Shown here piece by piece: positions 44,035-54,340 of a DNA stretch of 64,000 bases (position 1 is the stretch's first letter; every line of letters begins with the position of its first letter). The position numbers and the translations under genes were made by a program. Origin of the DNA: a bacterium. GTDB taxonomy: Bacteria > Bacillota > Bacilli > Lactobacillales > Streptococcaceae. Under the pieces are notes generated by a model. It was not told the origin of the DNA. It saw only the letters and a program-made list of their open reading frames with translations, and ran no database searches. The stretch is from the NCBI GenBank assembly GCA_905221035.1, contig CAJNBP010000008.1, positions 1 to 64,000 on the forward strand, in the 5' to 3' direction.

Positions 44035-44207
44035 GATCCAACCGGGTCTTAATTCGCTTTCTTATTTCCGAGCTCATGAAAAAGAGGTCCACCTGGACCC
44101 AACTCGCTCTCTCATTTCAAGACTCGTGAAAAAAAAGACCCGTCGGGGTCTTAATTCGCTTTCTTATTTTCAAGCTCATGAAAAAGAGGTCCACCCGGAC
44201 CTCTTTT
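44035..44207 (-). terminator. Tandem array of four terminator hairpins after rpsR (about 51-bp repeat)
   Basis: On the minus strand, straight after the rpsR stop: AGAGGTCC/GGACCTCT, AAGACCCC/GGGTCTT, GGTCC/GGACC and AAGACCCGG/GGATCTT-like stems, each followed by 5-8 T. The hairpins alternate with a spacer resembling AATAAGAAAGCGAATTAAGA. Basic period about 51 bp; the 44045-44100 and 44147-44200 copies are nearly identical at about 102 bp. Related units lie at 15190-15500. Confidence 0.75.
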
Positions 44208-44447
44208 TTAATCTTCGTTTACGAAAGGCATCAAAGCCATTACGCGAGCGCGTTTGATAGCTGTTGTTACTTTACGTTGGTTTTTAGCTGAAGTTCCTGT
44301 TACACGACGAGGAAGGATTTTCCCACGTTCTGAAACGAAACGGCTAAGAAGCTCAGTATCTTTGTAATCAACATATTCAATTTTGTTTGCTGCGATGTAA
44401 TCAACTTTTTTACGGCGTTTGAATCCGCCACGACGTTGTTGAGCCAT
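44208..44447 (-). CDS. rpsR: 30S ribosomal protein S18
   Basis: 79 residues, normal size. Basic N-terminus ([18 protein letters not shown]), then the conserved [19 protein letters not shown] and [17 protein letters not shown]. Last gene of rpsF-ssb-rpsR; 31 bp after ssb. Confidence 0.98.
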   Translation of the reverse strand: MAQQRRGGFKRRKKVDYIAANKIEYVDYKDTELLSRFVSERGKILPRRVTGTSAKNQRKVTTAIKRARVMALMPFVNED

Positions 44448-44478
44448 GTTTTTTCTCCTTTATAATTTTAGTTGTCCA

Positions 44479-44949
44479 TTAGAATGGTAAATCATCATCT
44501 GAAATATCCAATGGATTTGTTGCTCCAAATGGATTTTCATCACGTGAAAAGTCTGGTACTGAATTTGTAGGTGCTGAATAGTTTGCAGTTGGGGCAGAGT
44601 AAGCTCCACCTGTGTGACCCTCACGCACACTACGGCTTTCCAACATTTGGAAATTCTCAGCCACGACCTCTGTCACGTAGACACGTTGTCCTTGCTGGTT
44701 ATCGTAACTACGAGTCTGGATACGACCTGTCACCCCGATAAGTGAGCCTTTTTTAGCCCAATTAGCAAGGTTCTCAGCCTGTTGGCGCCACATAACGACA
44801 TTGATAAAATCAGCCTCACGTTCGCCATTTTGACTCTTAAATGTACGGTTTACTGCAAGAGTAAAAGTCGCAACTGCTACATTTGATGGGGTATAACGCA
44901 ACTCAGCGTCACGTGTCATACGCCCTACAAGTACAACATTGTTAATCAT
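44479..44949 (-). CDS. ssb: Single-stranded DNA-binding protein
   Basis: 156 residues. OB-fold N-terminus [20 protein letters not shown] and [20 protein letters not shown], then a Gly/Ser/Asn-rich linker and the acidic partner-binding tip DISDDDLPF. Essential replication/repair SSB in the classic rpsF-ssb-rpsR operon. Confidence 0.98.
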   Translation of the reverse strand: MINNVVLVGRMTRDAELRYTPSNVAVATFTLAVNRTFKSQNGEREADFINVVMWRQQAENLANWAKKGSLIGVTGRIQTRSYDNQQGQRVYVTEVVAENFQMLESRSVREGHTGGAYSAPTANYSAPTNSVPDFSRDENPFGATNPLDISDDDLPF

Positions 44950-44960
44950 AGTTTACCTTC

Positions 44961-45251
44961 TTACGCGTCAATTTTGACGATCATGTGACGAAGAATGTCA
45001 GCGTTGATTTTTGAAAGACGGTCAAACTCTTTAAGAGCTGCATCGTCGTTTGCTTCAACGTTAACGATGTGGTAAAGTCCTTCACGGAAATCTTGGATTT
45101 CGTATGCAAGACGACGTTTTTCCCAAGTTTTTGATTCAACAACAGTTGCACCGTTGTCAGTCAAAATAGAGTCAAAACGTGCTACCAAAGCGTTTTTAGC
45201 TTCTTCTTCAATGTTTGGACGAATGATATAAAGAATTTCGTATTTAGCCAT
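44961..45251 (-). CDS. rpsF: 30S ribosomal protein S6
   Basis: 96 residues: [20 protein letters not shown] at the N-terminus, [20 protein letters not shown] in the centre. First gene of the operon, with a strong promoter (45326-45354) and a leader of about 65 nt containing two hairpins. Confidence 0.98.
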   Translation of the reverse strand: MAKYEILYIIRPNIEEEAKNALVARFDSILTDNGATVVESKTWEKRRLAYEIQDFREGLYHIVNVEANDDAALKEFDRLSKINADILRHMIVKIDA

Positions 45252-45254
45252 TGA

Positions 45255-45325
45255 TATGTTCCTCCTTTTGGTCTAATGACCCCAAGATTTTGCAAGGGGT
45301 AAGTGAGGTTCGCTCACAATAAACT
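45255..45325 (-). promoter_or_regulatory. Structured leader of the rpsF-ssb-rpsR operon
   Basis: Minus strand leader has a GTGAG/CTCAC hairpin (about 45303-45317) and an ACCCC/GGGGT hairpin (about 45280-45300), before the AGGAGG site. Leaders of this operon in other bacteria can bind the S6:S18 complex; I cannot confirm the consensus here. Confidence 0.45.
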
Positions 45326-45354
45326 ATTATACTAGAAAAAATTTTTTTACGCAA
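45326..45354 (-). promoter_or_regulatory. rpsF promoter
   Basis: -35 TTGCGT (45349-45354), 17-bp spacer, -10 TATAAT (45326-45331), minus strand. Confidence 0.75.
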
Positions 45355-45370
45355 GTAAAAACACTAAAAT

Positions 45371-45399
45371 AAAAAAAGAAGATGACGAATCATCTTCTC
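45371..45399 (-). terminator. Terminator of the 2,924-residue adhesin gene
   Basis: GAGAAGATGA / TCATCTTCTT stem with a TTCG tetraloop and seven T on the minus strand, 16 bp after the stop codon. Confidence 0.93.
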
Positions 45400-45414
45400 A
45401 AAAACTATGAGTTT

Positions 45415-48400
45415 TTAGTCTTCTTTTTTCTTGCGAGAAAGAAGTCCAAATCCACTTAGGGCTCCAAGAAGTCCAAGCGCTGCAAGGCTAGCGTTAGCTT
45501 CTGTACCTGTGTTAGGCAATTCTTTTTGACCATCAACATACTTAGGTGTTGCTGGTTGAGTAGCTGAATCAGTTGGTACTGATGGTTCAGCTGGTGTTGG
45601 AACAGCAGGTTGGTTTGGAGTTGTTGGTTGTTCTTGATGTCTAGGAGTTTCAACTTCAGATGGTGCTGTTCCCACTTTCTTATAGTGATGTAAGGTATTT
45701 CCTTTAGCATCCGTTGTTGAATGACTAAATTCATATCCTTCCAACTCTATTGGATTGTGTTTTCCTTCTTTATCTGAAGTAATTCGGTTACCATTTTCAT
45801 CAAGATATTCCGTTACAATCTGAACAGTTGAATCGCCATTTTGAGAAATGACTCCTCCACCATTTTGTGATTTAGGTGTTACCGTTACTGGTACTTCTAA
45901 TTCTATAACATCGCCATTTGGTAATTTCACCTTAACTTTAACAGCTTTTTTAACTCCTGATGTTTCTGTTGTTGGAATTTCTCCTACTTCAACAATTTCC
46001 CATCCTTCTGGTAGATCTACTTTCTTCTTAACATCTTCTTCAGTAATTGGTGTTCCCACTTCTACTACAATTGGTGTTACTTTCGGTGTTACGATGACTG
46101 GTACATCTACTTCAACAATTTCTCCAGTTGGAACTTTAATCTTCACTTTAACACTTGGTTTCACTCCAGCAGGAATTGTTGTTGGGATTTCTCCTACTTC
46201 GACAATTTCCCATCCTGGTTCTTTTGGAAGATCGATATGACCTTTTACATCATCTGGTGAGATTGGAGTTCCTTGCGGTACAACAATTTGTCTTACCGTT
46301 GGCGTTACGATGACTGGTACATCAACAGTAATCTTACGTCCATCTGGCAATTCAATTTCTACTGGAACGACAGGTTTTGTTCCTGGTGTTTCTGTTGTTG
46401 GAATTTCTCCTACTTTTGTTACTTTCCAGTCTTTTGGTAATTCAAAATGTTTCTGAACATCTTCTGGAGTAACAGGTGTTCCTACTGAAACTACTACAGG
46501 TGTTACTTTTGGTGTTACGATGACTGGAATATCCATCGTTACTCGAATTCCATTAGGTAATTCAACCACTACTGGAATACTTGGTCTTTCCCCTGGAACA
46601 TCCGTTGAAGGTTTATCTCCAATAGAAATAACTTTTACTCCTTGCGGAATATGTTTTTCAACATCCTCAGTAGTAATTGGATCCCCTTGCTTTTTAACGA
46701 TATCGCTAACAGGAGTGACATTTACTGGAATTTCTACCGTAACTACTTTGCCATTTGGTAATGTAATCGTTACTTTTACTGGATCTTTCTTACCTGGTGT
46801 TGTTAAATCCGGAATGTTTTCAACTTTAGTAGTTGCTCCTTCTGGTACTTTGATTTGTTTTAAGACATCTTCTGGAGTTAGTTTATTTTTTGTAACTGGA
46901 GTTTCAATTGGTGTAACTGGCGTTACAGTTACCGGAACATCCACTGTGATAACTTTACCATTTGGCAATTCAATTGTTACCTTAACCGGATTTTTCTTAC
47001 CCGGTGTTGTTAAGTCTGGAATGTTTTCTACATTCGTTACTCTTCCGCCTTCTGGAACTTTAACATATTTAGAAATATCATCTTTTGTTAAAGGTGTATT
47101 CGTCACTGGTGTTTCAATCGGTTTTGGTTTAGCTTCCACAACTTTAATCGTTGCTGGTACTTCAACTAAAACTTTTCCATTTTTATCTTTTACTACAACT
47201 GTTACTGGTTTATCTCCAACAGTTGTTGCATCAAATGGTTCAGTTTCTCCTTCAGGAACTTTATATTCAAATGTTGAACCTTCTGGATAATCACTTGGAG
47301 TAACACTATCTTTTGGTTTCGGTAGATTTTCACCTGTAGCATTAATAGGAATTAACTGTTCTTTTCCTTCCACTACTTTAACCTTAGCTGGTACTTCAAC
47401 AAGTGTATCATCTCCGTCTTTAGCAACAACAACTACATCTTTTTCGCCTGGTGTTGTTGTGTCCACTGGAGTCTTATATCCAAATGTAATTTCATCTGGA
47501 TACTCTTCTGGATTAATGCTCTTTGATACATCTGGTTGTTTATTTGTTTTATCCACCGGCACATATTGAGTCTGAGGTTCAACAACCTTCACTTTAGCAG
47601 GAACTTTCGCAATGACCTTATCCCCAATTTTTGCTACTACAACAACATCCTTTTCACCTGGTGTTGTTGTGTCTACAGGAGTTTCATAAGTAAACTCTGT
47701 ATCTTTAGGGAATGCTTTAGGATCAATACTTCCTTCAATATTTGGTTGTTTTTTATCTTTGTCTACTGGGACAAATTGTGGATAGCTTTCAACAACACGT
47801 ACAGTTGCTGGAACTTCTGCAATAGGATTCCCCTCTTTGTCTTTTACAATGACATTGACTGTGTAATCACCAGGTTTTGTAGTATCTACTGGAGTTTTTG
47901 GATCATATTCAAATGTTGAACCATCTGGATATTCTGTTTTATCAATACTGTTTTCTGGATTTGGTTGTTTATTATTTTCATCCACTGGCACAATTTGTGG
48001 AACACCCTCTACAACAGTTACAGGGACTTTAACAACCGTCATTTCTTCTTCCCCGTCAACAATGTACTTGACAGTAACAGTTACATCCGTATCATCTGAC
48101 AAATCTGGGTTGTCCACATTCTCATCGATACTTACATTGGTAACATTTCCTGGAAGTTTTCCTTTGAAAGCACCGTCTGCAATAGCTTCTTTCGCTTTGG
48201 CAAGAGCTTTTTCTTTTGCTTTATCTTTATCGCTATCTTTTGCAACGAAAATTCCTTTTGGTGTTGGTTTTGGTAGTACTGTTACTTTAACTTTTACTGG
48301 CTCTGTTACAGTTTCTCCATTTTGATCCGTATAAGTTACTGGAACAGTCACTTCTTTGACACCTGACTTAGCTGTAATATCTTTTGCTAAATCTTTAGGC

Positions 48401-51400
48401 TCACCTTTCGTTCCATTTTCCCCTGGAGTGACTGCATCAGTGATATCCTTAGCAGTTAATTCATCTCCTTCAAAGACAACTTTAGAGGTTGGAGTTGAAC
48501 CAACTACATTTACAGGAACATCCACATTCACAGATACATCATCAATGACTTTTCCAGTAGCCTTATCTCTATATTTAACAGTTACTGACACTGGAGTTTG
48601 CTGACCGTTTTGATCCGTTTTTGGAGTAACAATCGCATCATCTGTTACAAATGGAGTTATACCATCAGGAACATTTGTTAATCCAGTAATTGCTTTATTG
48701 ACATTTGCTCGAATAGAATCAATTAAGTTCTCGTTAGATGTACCGTTTAAGACTGTAACACCTTTTGGTGTTGGTTTTGGAAGAACTTTCACAGTCACTT
48801 CAACCGGTTCATCACGTTTGAATTTATCTGCTCCATAAGTTACAGTTACTGGAACTTTAATCTCTTGACCTGCTTTTCCATCAGTAGAAATATTGCTGAC
48901 ATCAGGATTCGTAACTTTACCGTCCTTACCAGGTGTTACAGCTCCTCCTACTTTTTCTGCAGACGGCTTATCCCCTTCTACTACATAAACCGTTGTTGTA
49001 GTGGATACACGTGGTTGAACTTTAATCGTAAACTCTTGAGTGATATTGTCATTCGTATCTTTCTTCGTATCAAATACTGGGTCTTTATCAAATGGATTAT
49101 CAATAATATCATATCCCATTGATTTCAACACATCGATATGAGTTTGTACATCACTTTCAGGAATTGTTTCACCTGATTTACCAGTTAGAGTTAAAGCATG
49201 GTCAGTCAACTCTGTTTCTGTTTGAGTTTTTGGATTTACTGAAACAAATTTAACTTTTGCTTTTTGATCATCTTTGTCATAGGTAATCTTGATGTTAGCT
49301 TTTGGATCCGTAATTTTTGGTGGTTTATAACCTTCTTCTGGATTTGCAGGATTTACCGGTTCTAATGGTGTTCCATTTCCATCTTTTGGAGTATATCCAT
49401 CTTTATGAGGAATAATTTGTGTAATTTCACCAGTCTTGGTTGGATCTTTTGGATCATTAGGGAATGGAATTGGATCTCCATCCTTACCTGTTGTTGGATC
49501 AACTGGAATCCAGCTTCCAATCTTCGTATAAGTAACCTTATCCGTTTCATCAGGAATTACTTTTGTATCTTTTGCAGGGGTTACTGCTTCTTTCGCTGGA
49601 ATTTCTTTTTTATCTGCAATATATCCTGGTAAAACATCTACTCCAACTTTATCCCATGTTTTATTTGTACTTTCCCAATCTGTATAAGTTACTTCTTTAG
49701 TAACAAGATTTACTGTTGCTTTTCTTGTAAATGTTACAGTTTGTTCTGTAGAATCTTTAGCTTTTTCTTCAGGTGCTGTATCTGAATCTTTCTTCACATA
49801 AGAAATCACACGTTTAGCAGTTGTATTCAAATCAGACTCTTTTAATCCCTCAGGCCATTTCAATTCTGGGGTATCTCCATTTGGATCTACTGGGCTATCT
49901 TTTTCATGAGGCGTTGATGAAGGTACTTCAACGATTCTTGGTTTAACAACAATTTTGAATGTTTGAGAAGGTGCTGGTGTACCATCTTGTGCATTGATAT
50001 CTTCCTTGTCATCAAATGTTGGGTGATGATTATCTTGAATATTGTATTCATCACTCTCTACTTCATAACCTTGGTTCTTCAGTTCTTTGATTTTGTTTTC
50101 AACATCTGTACTTGTTGGTAATTCTGAACCAAATTTACCTGTTAAATCAACACTAGAAACCACTTCATTTGCCGCTCCATCAACTTTCTTCTCAATGACT
50201 ACTTTAGCTGTTTGAGTAGAAGGTGTATACGTAATTGGTGATTCTCCGAATTTATCTGTTGGAGAAAATCCATCTGGCACTTTATAACCTTGAGATGGAT
50301 CATTAGGATTTTTCGGTGTCAATTCTTTTCCATTATAAACTGGAGTATAGCCTGGAACGTATGGAATTGTTACAGTACTAAAGTCTCCTGGAACTGTTGG
50401 ATCAGTCGGGTTATTTGGATAAGGTATTTTATCTTGAGCACCATTCGGTTTCTTACCTTCTGGATAGTTTGGCACAAATGATCCAATCTCTTTATAAAGA
50501 ACTTTTGTTACTTCTGGAGTAACTGTTCCATCTTGTGCAGGAACTGGAGCTTCTTTTTCAGCTACTGTTTTATCAGTCGCATTTACTAATAAATAATTTT
50601 CTACAACTGGTGAATTAACAGCATTAAATTTACCTTTTGTTCCGTCAACTTTAGAGTCTACTAATTTATCCGCTTCATTGTAAACTTCCCAATCTGAGTA
50701 CGTTACTTCTTTTGTTTCAGGGTTAACTGTTGCTGTACGTTTGTAAGTTACTTTTTGTACTTTATCAGGTTTTAATCCAGTTGCATCAGCTTTATTAGCA
50801 TCTTCTTCTTTTAGATACTTAATGGTACGTGTTACTTCTTTAACTAAATCTTCACGTGTTAATCCTGCTGGATATTTACCTAGATTTTCATCTCCATCTT
50901 TCACAGGTGTATCCGCAGTTTTTGGAGATACTGGAGATGTTGTACTTGGGTTTGTTGGGTCAGTTGTTACTGTTGGGTCTACTGTAATTAAATCTAAGAC
51001 ATGAACGGTAACATTTGTTTCTGTTGATTTCTTACCTTCACTATCTGTAGATTGAACTTTAACAGTATAGTCTCCCACTTTAGTTGTATCTAGGTTACCT
51101 GCATCACTTACTGCAATTGTTGGCTTAGTTGACTCAACCCCATCACGATCATCTTCTAAGTCAGTTGCTGTTGGTTTAGCTTTTTCTAAAACTTTCTTAT
51201 TATCCCATTTATCAGCTTCTTTTGTTTTATAAACATACAGTTCATTTTTTGTGACAGCTACTGTTGGAGCATCATTTAAAATATTACTATTCGCCACATC
51301 CGAATCGTTACCAACTGGAGATGTTGCTGTTACAGCAATTTTGTCAATCCCTGCAAGTCCGTGTAAATTGATATCATCTCCTAAATTAACTTTAAGCTTT

Positions 51401-54189
51401 CCATCAATAACTTCTAATTTATTGTCTCCATGATACCAACCATCATCTTTTTTGACAAGTTCAATTTTTTTATTATCAGGTAAAGTAATATTAATTTTTT
51501 TTCCGACTTCATTTTCTAATTCGAAATTCTTTTTAATCTCTGCAACTTTTTCACTTAATTCGTTATCGCTCAAAGTTACACCATTATTTTTTGCTACTCG
51601 TAAAATATTTTCTTTAATTTGTTCTTCTGTTGGTGTAAGAGATCCAACGGTATCACCCGTAGAAACCAATAAATATTTTTCCTGATTATTGTCTTTTTTA
51701 TCACCAACAATTCTATCCGTATGAATTTCTTCTACAGTAGGCGCTTTAGGTTTTCGTGCATCAATATAGATGGTTCTATTATAGTAGTAATCTGGATTGT
51801 CTGACCATCTTAAGCCGTTAGAATTATAATTTTCCTCGGTACTGTACATACCACCAGCTCCATTTATCTTCCAGCTATACAGAGAATTCCCTTCAGCATC
51901 AACTCCTCCGAATCCACCAGTACCTGATACTTCAAACGTAGCATCTCCCACATAGTCATCTTTTGTAATAAATGGAATTGAAAATTTACGTGATGTTTTG
52001 CCAGTCGCTTGTAAGTTATTTTTACCATATTGAACAGCATTTAAGTTCATACTTAATGTACGAGTTGCCGCATCATAACGAACATTCGTTAGATAACCTT
52101 GATCTGTCCAAATGCTTTCTCCACTTGCTTTAGATAAATCCAATTTTTCATAGTTCGTTTTACTTACTGTTCCTAATTCAACGCCCTCTGGAATTTTCAC
52201 TTTAATATTAAATGTTCCACCATAAGGGAATGTATTTTCCATTCCACCTACATTTTTAAGTTCAAGATTTAGTTTTCCTTCTTGTGAACGTTTATATAAT
52301 TTATCTTTAGAATAACCATGCTCACCAGTTTTACCATTACTTGTAACATTACTTGTTAACTGCATACCTGGTCCAGTAGCAATACCAACTCCACCAATTA
52401 AGAATCCGTCCTCTACACCTTTAAACTGTCCATCATCATTTGCTGTAATCGTAATTTTTACTCTACTAGTTCCTTCTGGAATCGCAAAAAGTCTTGATAG
52501 ATTATTCCAACCATCTGCAGGAGTTCCATATCCAGATGATGCAGGTCTGTTTGTTGCTGTGTCTGGAGCCTGCCCATTTTTCATTGGAACTGATGCAATT
52601 TTTTTACCAGTATAAGCATCTGTTACTTCAACTTTAACTTCTTCCCCTCCGTTAGACAAAGCTGCCTTTCCATATGCCCCATTATGAACCAAATTAAAGA
52701 ATAATTGAGAATTTGGATTGACATCATATTCTTTGGATAAAGTTACTCCTTTGCTACCTAATTCTAAATAGTAATCTCTATTAGCTACACTACCCTTATC
52801 AGGATTCTTCATTCCGTCTAGAGTTGGTAATCCTCCTAAAAACTTACCACTAGCATTTGGTTGTTCTTGTGTAGCCGTTGTAGTAGTTATTTTCCCATTA
52901 TTATCATATGCTTTAGCATTTTTAGGTTTTTCAGTTCTTTCTGCACCTAATGTATAATCAGTTGGTTCCTCTGGTCTAACTGCATGAATATAATCTTTTG
53001 TTCCTCCAATTTTCCAACCATTCAACATTCCACTTTCTGCATCTGTAGCTGTTATTTTCTTTGTTTTCCAATGATAAGTTACCTTACCGTAATGTGTACC
53101 ACTTTGTAAATTGTTTACTTGATCTTCTATCGTTTTACTTTTTGATTCTACAGAAGCACCTGTAAAATCCATTTCACCAAAACCGTTTTTTAAATTTTCA
53201 AAAACTCCATTTGCTGGGTTATTTCCATAGCCTGCTTTATTATTATTAATTGGAGCTCCCCAGTTTTCGGAACGACTTAAATAATAGCCCAATTTGTCTT
53301 TCTCTTGTTTAATTTTTGTCCATTCAGCTTGTAAATTTTGTTCAGTTTCACTATTATTCGTTGATGCATTAGTCGCATTTCGTTTAACTTCTTCAGCTTT
53401 GTTAACTATTGCCTTTAAAATATCTAATTTTTCTTTATTTTTCTTTCCTTCACCAAGGGATTCTTCTTTAGTAATTTCAACTTTTATTTTTTCAATCTCA
53501 GTAGTAAGTTCAGCGTTTAGTGCAGTTATTTTTTCACGATAATTTGTTTCACTCGTTGTCCCAGCTGCCTCTCTAAACCCACTTTCCCCTTTTCCAGGAA
53601 TGACTTTTCCATTACGTGAGTCTTGATTTTGTTTTTCTTCCTTCTTTTCTGCTTTTGGCATACTTTCAACAACGAAAGCTTTTCCGTTTACTGCTGATGT
53701 AGCTTTTGCTACTTCTTCTTTTGTTGCAGCTTCATTTGCAGCAACAGCTTTTGCATTTGCTAATTCTGCTTTTGCAGACTCAATTGCTGAAGCCGTTTTT
53801 TCAGTTGATGCTACTTTTTCTAAAGCTGCTTCTAAACGAGCAATAGCTGCTTCCAACTTGCTTGTGTCAGCCTTTGTAGTTGGTGCTGATGGTTGTCCTA
53901 CCTCAGATGCTGGGGTTGCTGGTTGCTCAGTTGTTGGTGTCGCCACAGTTGATGTAGAAGTTTCAGTTGAATCTACAGGCTTGCTTGAATCTGCTTGATT
54001 TCCAGCATCAGGACTTGCTTGTTCGCTCGTCGCTGTAGCTGATGTACCTTGCTCTTGAGCCTGAACAGTCGCTGCCACACCAAACATCATAAACGCCGCA
54101 ATCGCTACTGATGCCGCTCCAAAACTATACTTACGGATTGAAAAACGTTGAACTTTTTGTCCATGATATTTTTCCATTCTTGAATGCAT
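45415..54189 (-). CDS. Giant LPNTG-anchored adhesin with Mub-like and Rib-like repeats
   Basis: 2,924 residues, ATG 54189 with GAGGAG six bases upstream. Layout: SIRK signal (RFSIRKYSFGAAS, about 15-27); helical N-terminal module about 107-180; globular non-repeat head about 310-812 (probable ligand-binding part); linker with an Ig-like domain to about 1064; two long units of about 330 residues with Mub/mucin-binding character (about 1077-1734); then beta-rich modules: paired units about 1734-2064, four Rib-like repeats of about 75 residues (2064-2354; motif TTTPGEKDVVVVAK) and six of about 70 (2360-2777; motif NIPDLTTPGKK); a MucBP-like unit; a Pro/Thr-rich wall region; LPNTG at 2891-2895 with a membrane helix and KKKED tail. 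Sortase A would link it to peptidoglycan. Ligand unknown. Adjacent adhesin gene upstream shares its C-terminal 144 bp. Confidence 0.95.
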   Translation of the reverse strand: MHSRMEKYHGQKVQRFSIRKYSFGAASVAIAAFMMFGVAATVQAQEQGTSATATSEQASPDAGNQADSSKPVDSTETSTSTVATPTTEQPATPASEVGQPSAPTTKADTSKLEAAIARLEAALEKVASTEKTASAIESAKAELANAKAVAANEAATKEEVAKATSAVNGKAFVVESMPKAEKKEEKQNQDSRNGKVIPGKGESGFREAAGTTSETNYREKITALNAELTTEIEKIKVEITKEESLGEGKKNKEKLDILKAIVNKAEEVKRNATNASTNNSETEQNLQAEWTKIKQEKDKLGYYLSRSENWGAPINNNKAGYGNNPANGVFENLKNGFGEMDFTGASVESKSKTIEDQVNNLQSGTHYGKVTYHWKTKKITATDAESGMLNGWKIGGTKDYIHAVRPEEPTDYTLGAERTEKPKNAKAYDNNGKITTTTATQEQPNASGKFLGGLPTLDGMKNPDKGSVANRDYYLELGSKGVTLSKEYDVNPNSQLFFNLVHNGAYGKAALSNGGEEVKVEVTDAYTGKKIASVPMKNGQAPDTATNRPASSGYGTPADGWNNLSRLFAIPEGTSRVKITITANDDGQFKGVEDGFLIGGVGIATGPGMQLTSNVTSNGKTGEHGYSKDKLYKRSQEGKLNLELKNVGGMENTFPYGGTFNIKVKIPEGVELGTVSKTNYEKLDLSKASGESIWTDQGYLTNVRYDAATRTLSMNLNAVQYGKNNLQATGKTSRKFSIPFITKDDYVGDATFEVSGTGGFGGVDAEGNSLYSWKINGAGGMYSTEENYNSNGLRWSDNPDYYYNRTIYIDARKPKAPTVEEIHTDRIVGDKKDNNQEKYLLVSTGDTVGSLTPTEEQIKENILRVAKNNGVTLSDNELSEKVAEIKKNFELENEVGKKINITLPDNKKIELVKKDDGWYHGDNKLEVIDGKLKVNLGDDINLHGLAGIDKIAVTATSPVGNDSDVANSNILNDAPTVAVTKNELYVYKTKEADKWDNKKVLEKAKPTATDLEDDRDGVESTKPTIAVSDAGNLDTTKVGDYTVKVQSTDSEGKKSTETNVTVHVLDLITVDPTVTTDPTNPSTTSPVSPKTADTPVKDGDENLGKYPAGLTREDLVKEVTRTIKYLKEEDANKADATGLKPDKVQKVTYKRTATVNPETKEVTYSDWEVYNEADKLVDSKVDGTKGKFNAVNSPVVENYLLVNATDKTVAEKEAPVPAQDGTVTPEVTKVLYKEIGSFVPNYPEGKKPNGAQDKIPYPNNPTDPTVPGDFSTVTIPYVPGYTPVYNGKELTPKNPNDPSQGYKVPDGFSPTDKFGESPITYTPSTQTAKVVIEKKVDGAANEVVSSVDLTGKFGSELPTSTDVENKIKELKNQGYEVESDEYNIQDNHHPTFDDKEDINAQDGTPAPSQTFKIVVKPRIVEVPSSTPHEKDSPVDPNGDTPELKWPEGLKESDLNTTAKRVISYVKKDSDTAPEEKAKDSTEQTVTFTRKATVNLVTKEVTYTDWESTNKTWDKVGVDVLPGYIADKKEIPAKEAVTPAKDTKVIPDETDKVTYTKIGSWIPVDPTTGKDGDPIPFPNDPKDPTKTGEITQIIPHKDGYTPKDGNGTPLEPVNPANPEEGYKPPKITDPKANIKITYDKDDQKAKVKFVSVNPKTQTETELTDHALTLTGKSGETIPESDVQTHIDVLKSMGYDIIDNPFDKDPVFDTKKDTNDNITQEFTIKVQPRVSTTTTVYVVEGDKPSAEKVGGAVTPGKDGKVTNPDVSNISTDGKAGQEIKVPVTVTYGADKFKRDEPVEVTVKVLPKPTPKGVTVLNGTSNENLIDSIRANVNKAITGLTNVPDGITPFVTDDAIVTPKTDQNGQQTPVSVTVKYRDKATGKVIDDVSVNVDVPVNVVGSTPTSKVVFEGDELTAKDITDAVTPGENGTKGEPKDLAKDITAKSGVKEVTVPVTYTDQNGETVTEPVKVKVTVLPKPTPKGIFVAKDSDKDKAKEKALAKAKEAIADGAFKGKLPGNVTNVSIDENVDNPDLSDDTDVTVTVKYIVDGEEEMTVVKVPVTVVEGVPQIVPVDENNKQPNPENSIDKTEYPDGSTFEYDPKTPVDTTKPGDYTVNVIVKDKEGNPIAEVPATVRVVESYPQFVPVDKDKKQPNIEGSIDPKAFPKDTEFTYETPVDTTTPGEKDVVVVAKIGDKVIAKVPAKVKVVEPQTQYVPVDKTNKQPDVSKSINPEEYPDEITFGYKTPVDTTTPGEKDVVVVAKDGDDTLVEVPAKVKVVEGKEQLIPINATGENLPKPKDSVTPSDYPEGSTFEYKVPEGETEPFDATTVGDKPVTVVVKDKNGKVLVEVPATIKVVEAKPKPIETPVTNTPLTKDDISKYVKVPEGGRVTNVENIPDLTTPGKKNPVKVTIELPNGKVITVDVPVTVTPVTPIETPVTKNKLTPEDVLKQIKVPEGATTKVENIPDLTTPGKKDPVKVTITLPNGKVVTVEIPVNVTPVSDIVKKQGDPITTEDVEKHIPQGVKVISIGDKPSTDVPGERPSIPVVVELPNGIRVTMDIPVIVTPKVTPVVVSVGTPVTPEDVQKHFELPKDWKVTKVGEIPTTETPGTKPVVPVEIELPDGRKITVDVPVIVTPTVRQIVVPQGTPISPDDVKGHIDLPKEPGWEIVEVGEIPTTIPAGVKPSVKVKIKVPTGEIVEVDVPVIVTPKVTPIVVEVGTPITEEDVKKKVDLPEGWEIVEVGEIPTTETSGVKKAVKVKVKLPNGDVIELEVPVTVTPKSQNGGGVISQNGDSTVQIVTEYLDENGNRITSDKEGKHNPIELEGYEFSHSTTDAKGNTLHHYKKVGTAPSEVETPRHQEQPTTPNQPAVPTPAEPSVPTDSATQPATPKYVDGQKELPNTGTEANASLAALGLLGALSGFGLLSRKKKED

Positions 54190-54227
54190 GATTACTCCTC
54201 ACTTGTCATTATTCATCAATAAAATGA

Positions 54228-54276
54228 AGTCAAAGTCATTCCAAAAGATTCACTCTCTTAAACAATCACTTTGACT
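54228..54276. promoter_or_regulatory. Inverted repeat in the leader of the 2,924-residue adhesin
   Basis: Perfect 9-bp arms AGTCAAAGT (54228-54236) and ACTTTGACT (54268-54276), between the promoter and the ribosome site. On the mRNA it would form a hairpin about 40 nt above the start codon; on DNA it could be an operator. Confidence 0.5.
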
Positions 54277-54299
54277 CTCATTTTTCAATTGTTATATCA

Positions 54300-54328
54300 A
54301 TTGTACCACACATATCTATTTATATCAA
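54300..54328 (-). promoter_or_regulatory. Promoter of the 2,924-residue adhesin gene
   Basis: -35 TTGATA (54323-54328), 17-bp spacer, -10 TACAAT (54300-54305) with TGG extension. Predicted leader about 105 nt. No poly-G run, unlike the other two adhesin genes. Confidence 0.75.
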
Positions 54329-54340
54329 TTGATACTACTT

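Noticed and set aside
44035..44207. CRISPR-like repeats
   Set aside because: Units are terminator stems with T runs; spacers are as similar as the stems.
45255..45325. Firm call of the S6:S18 binding leader motif
   Set aside because: Two hairpins are visible but I could not match the consensus with confidence, so only a structured leader is reported.
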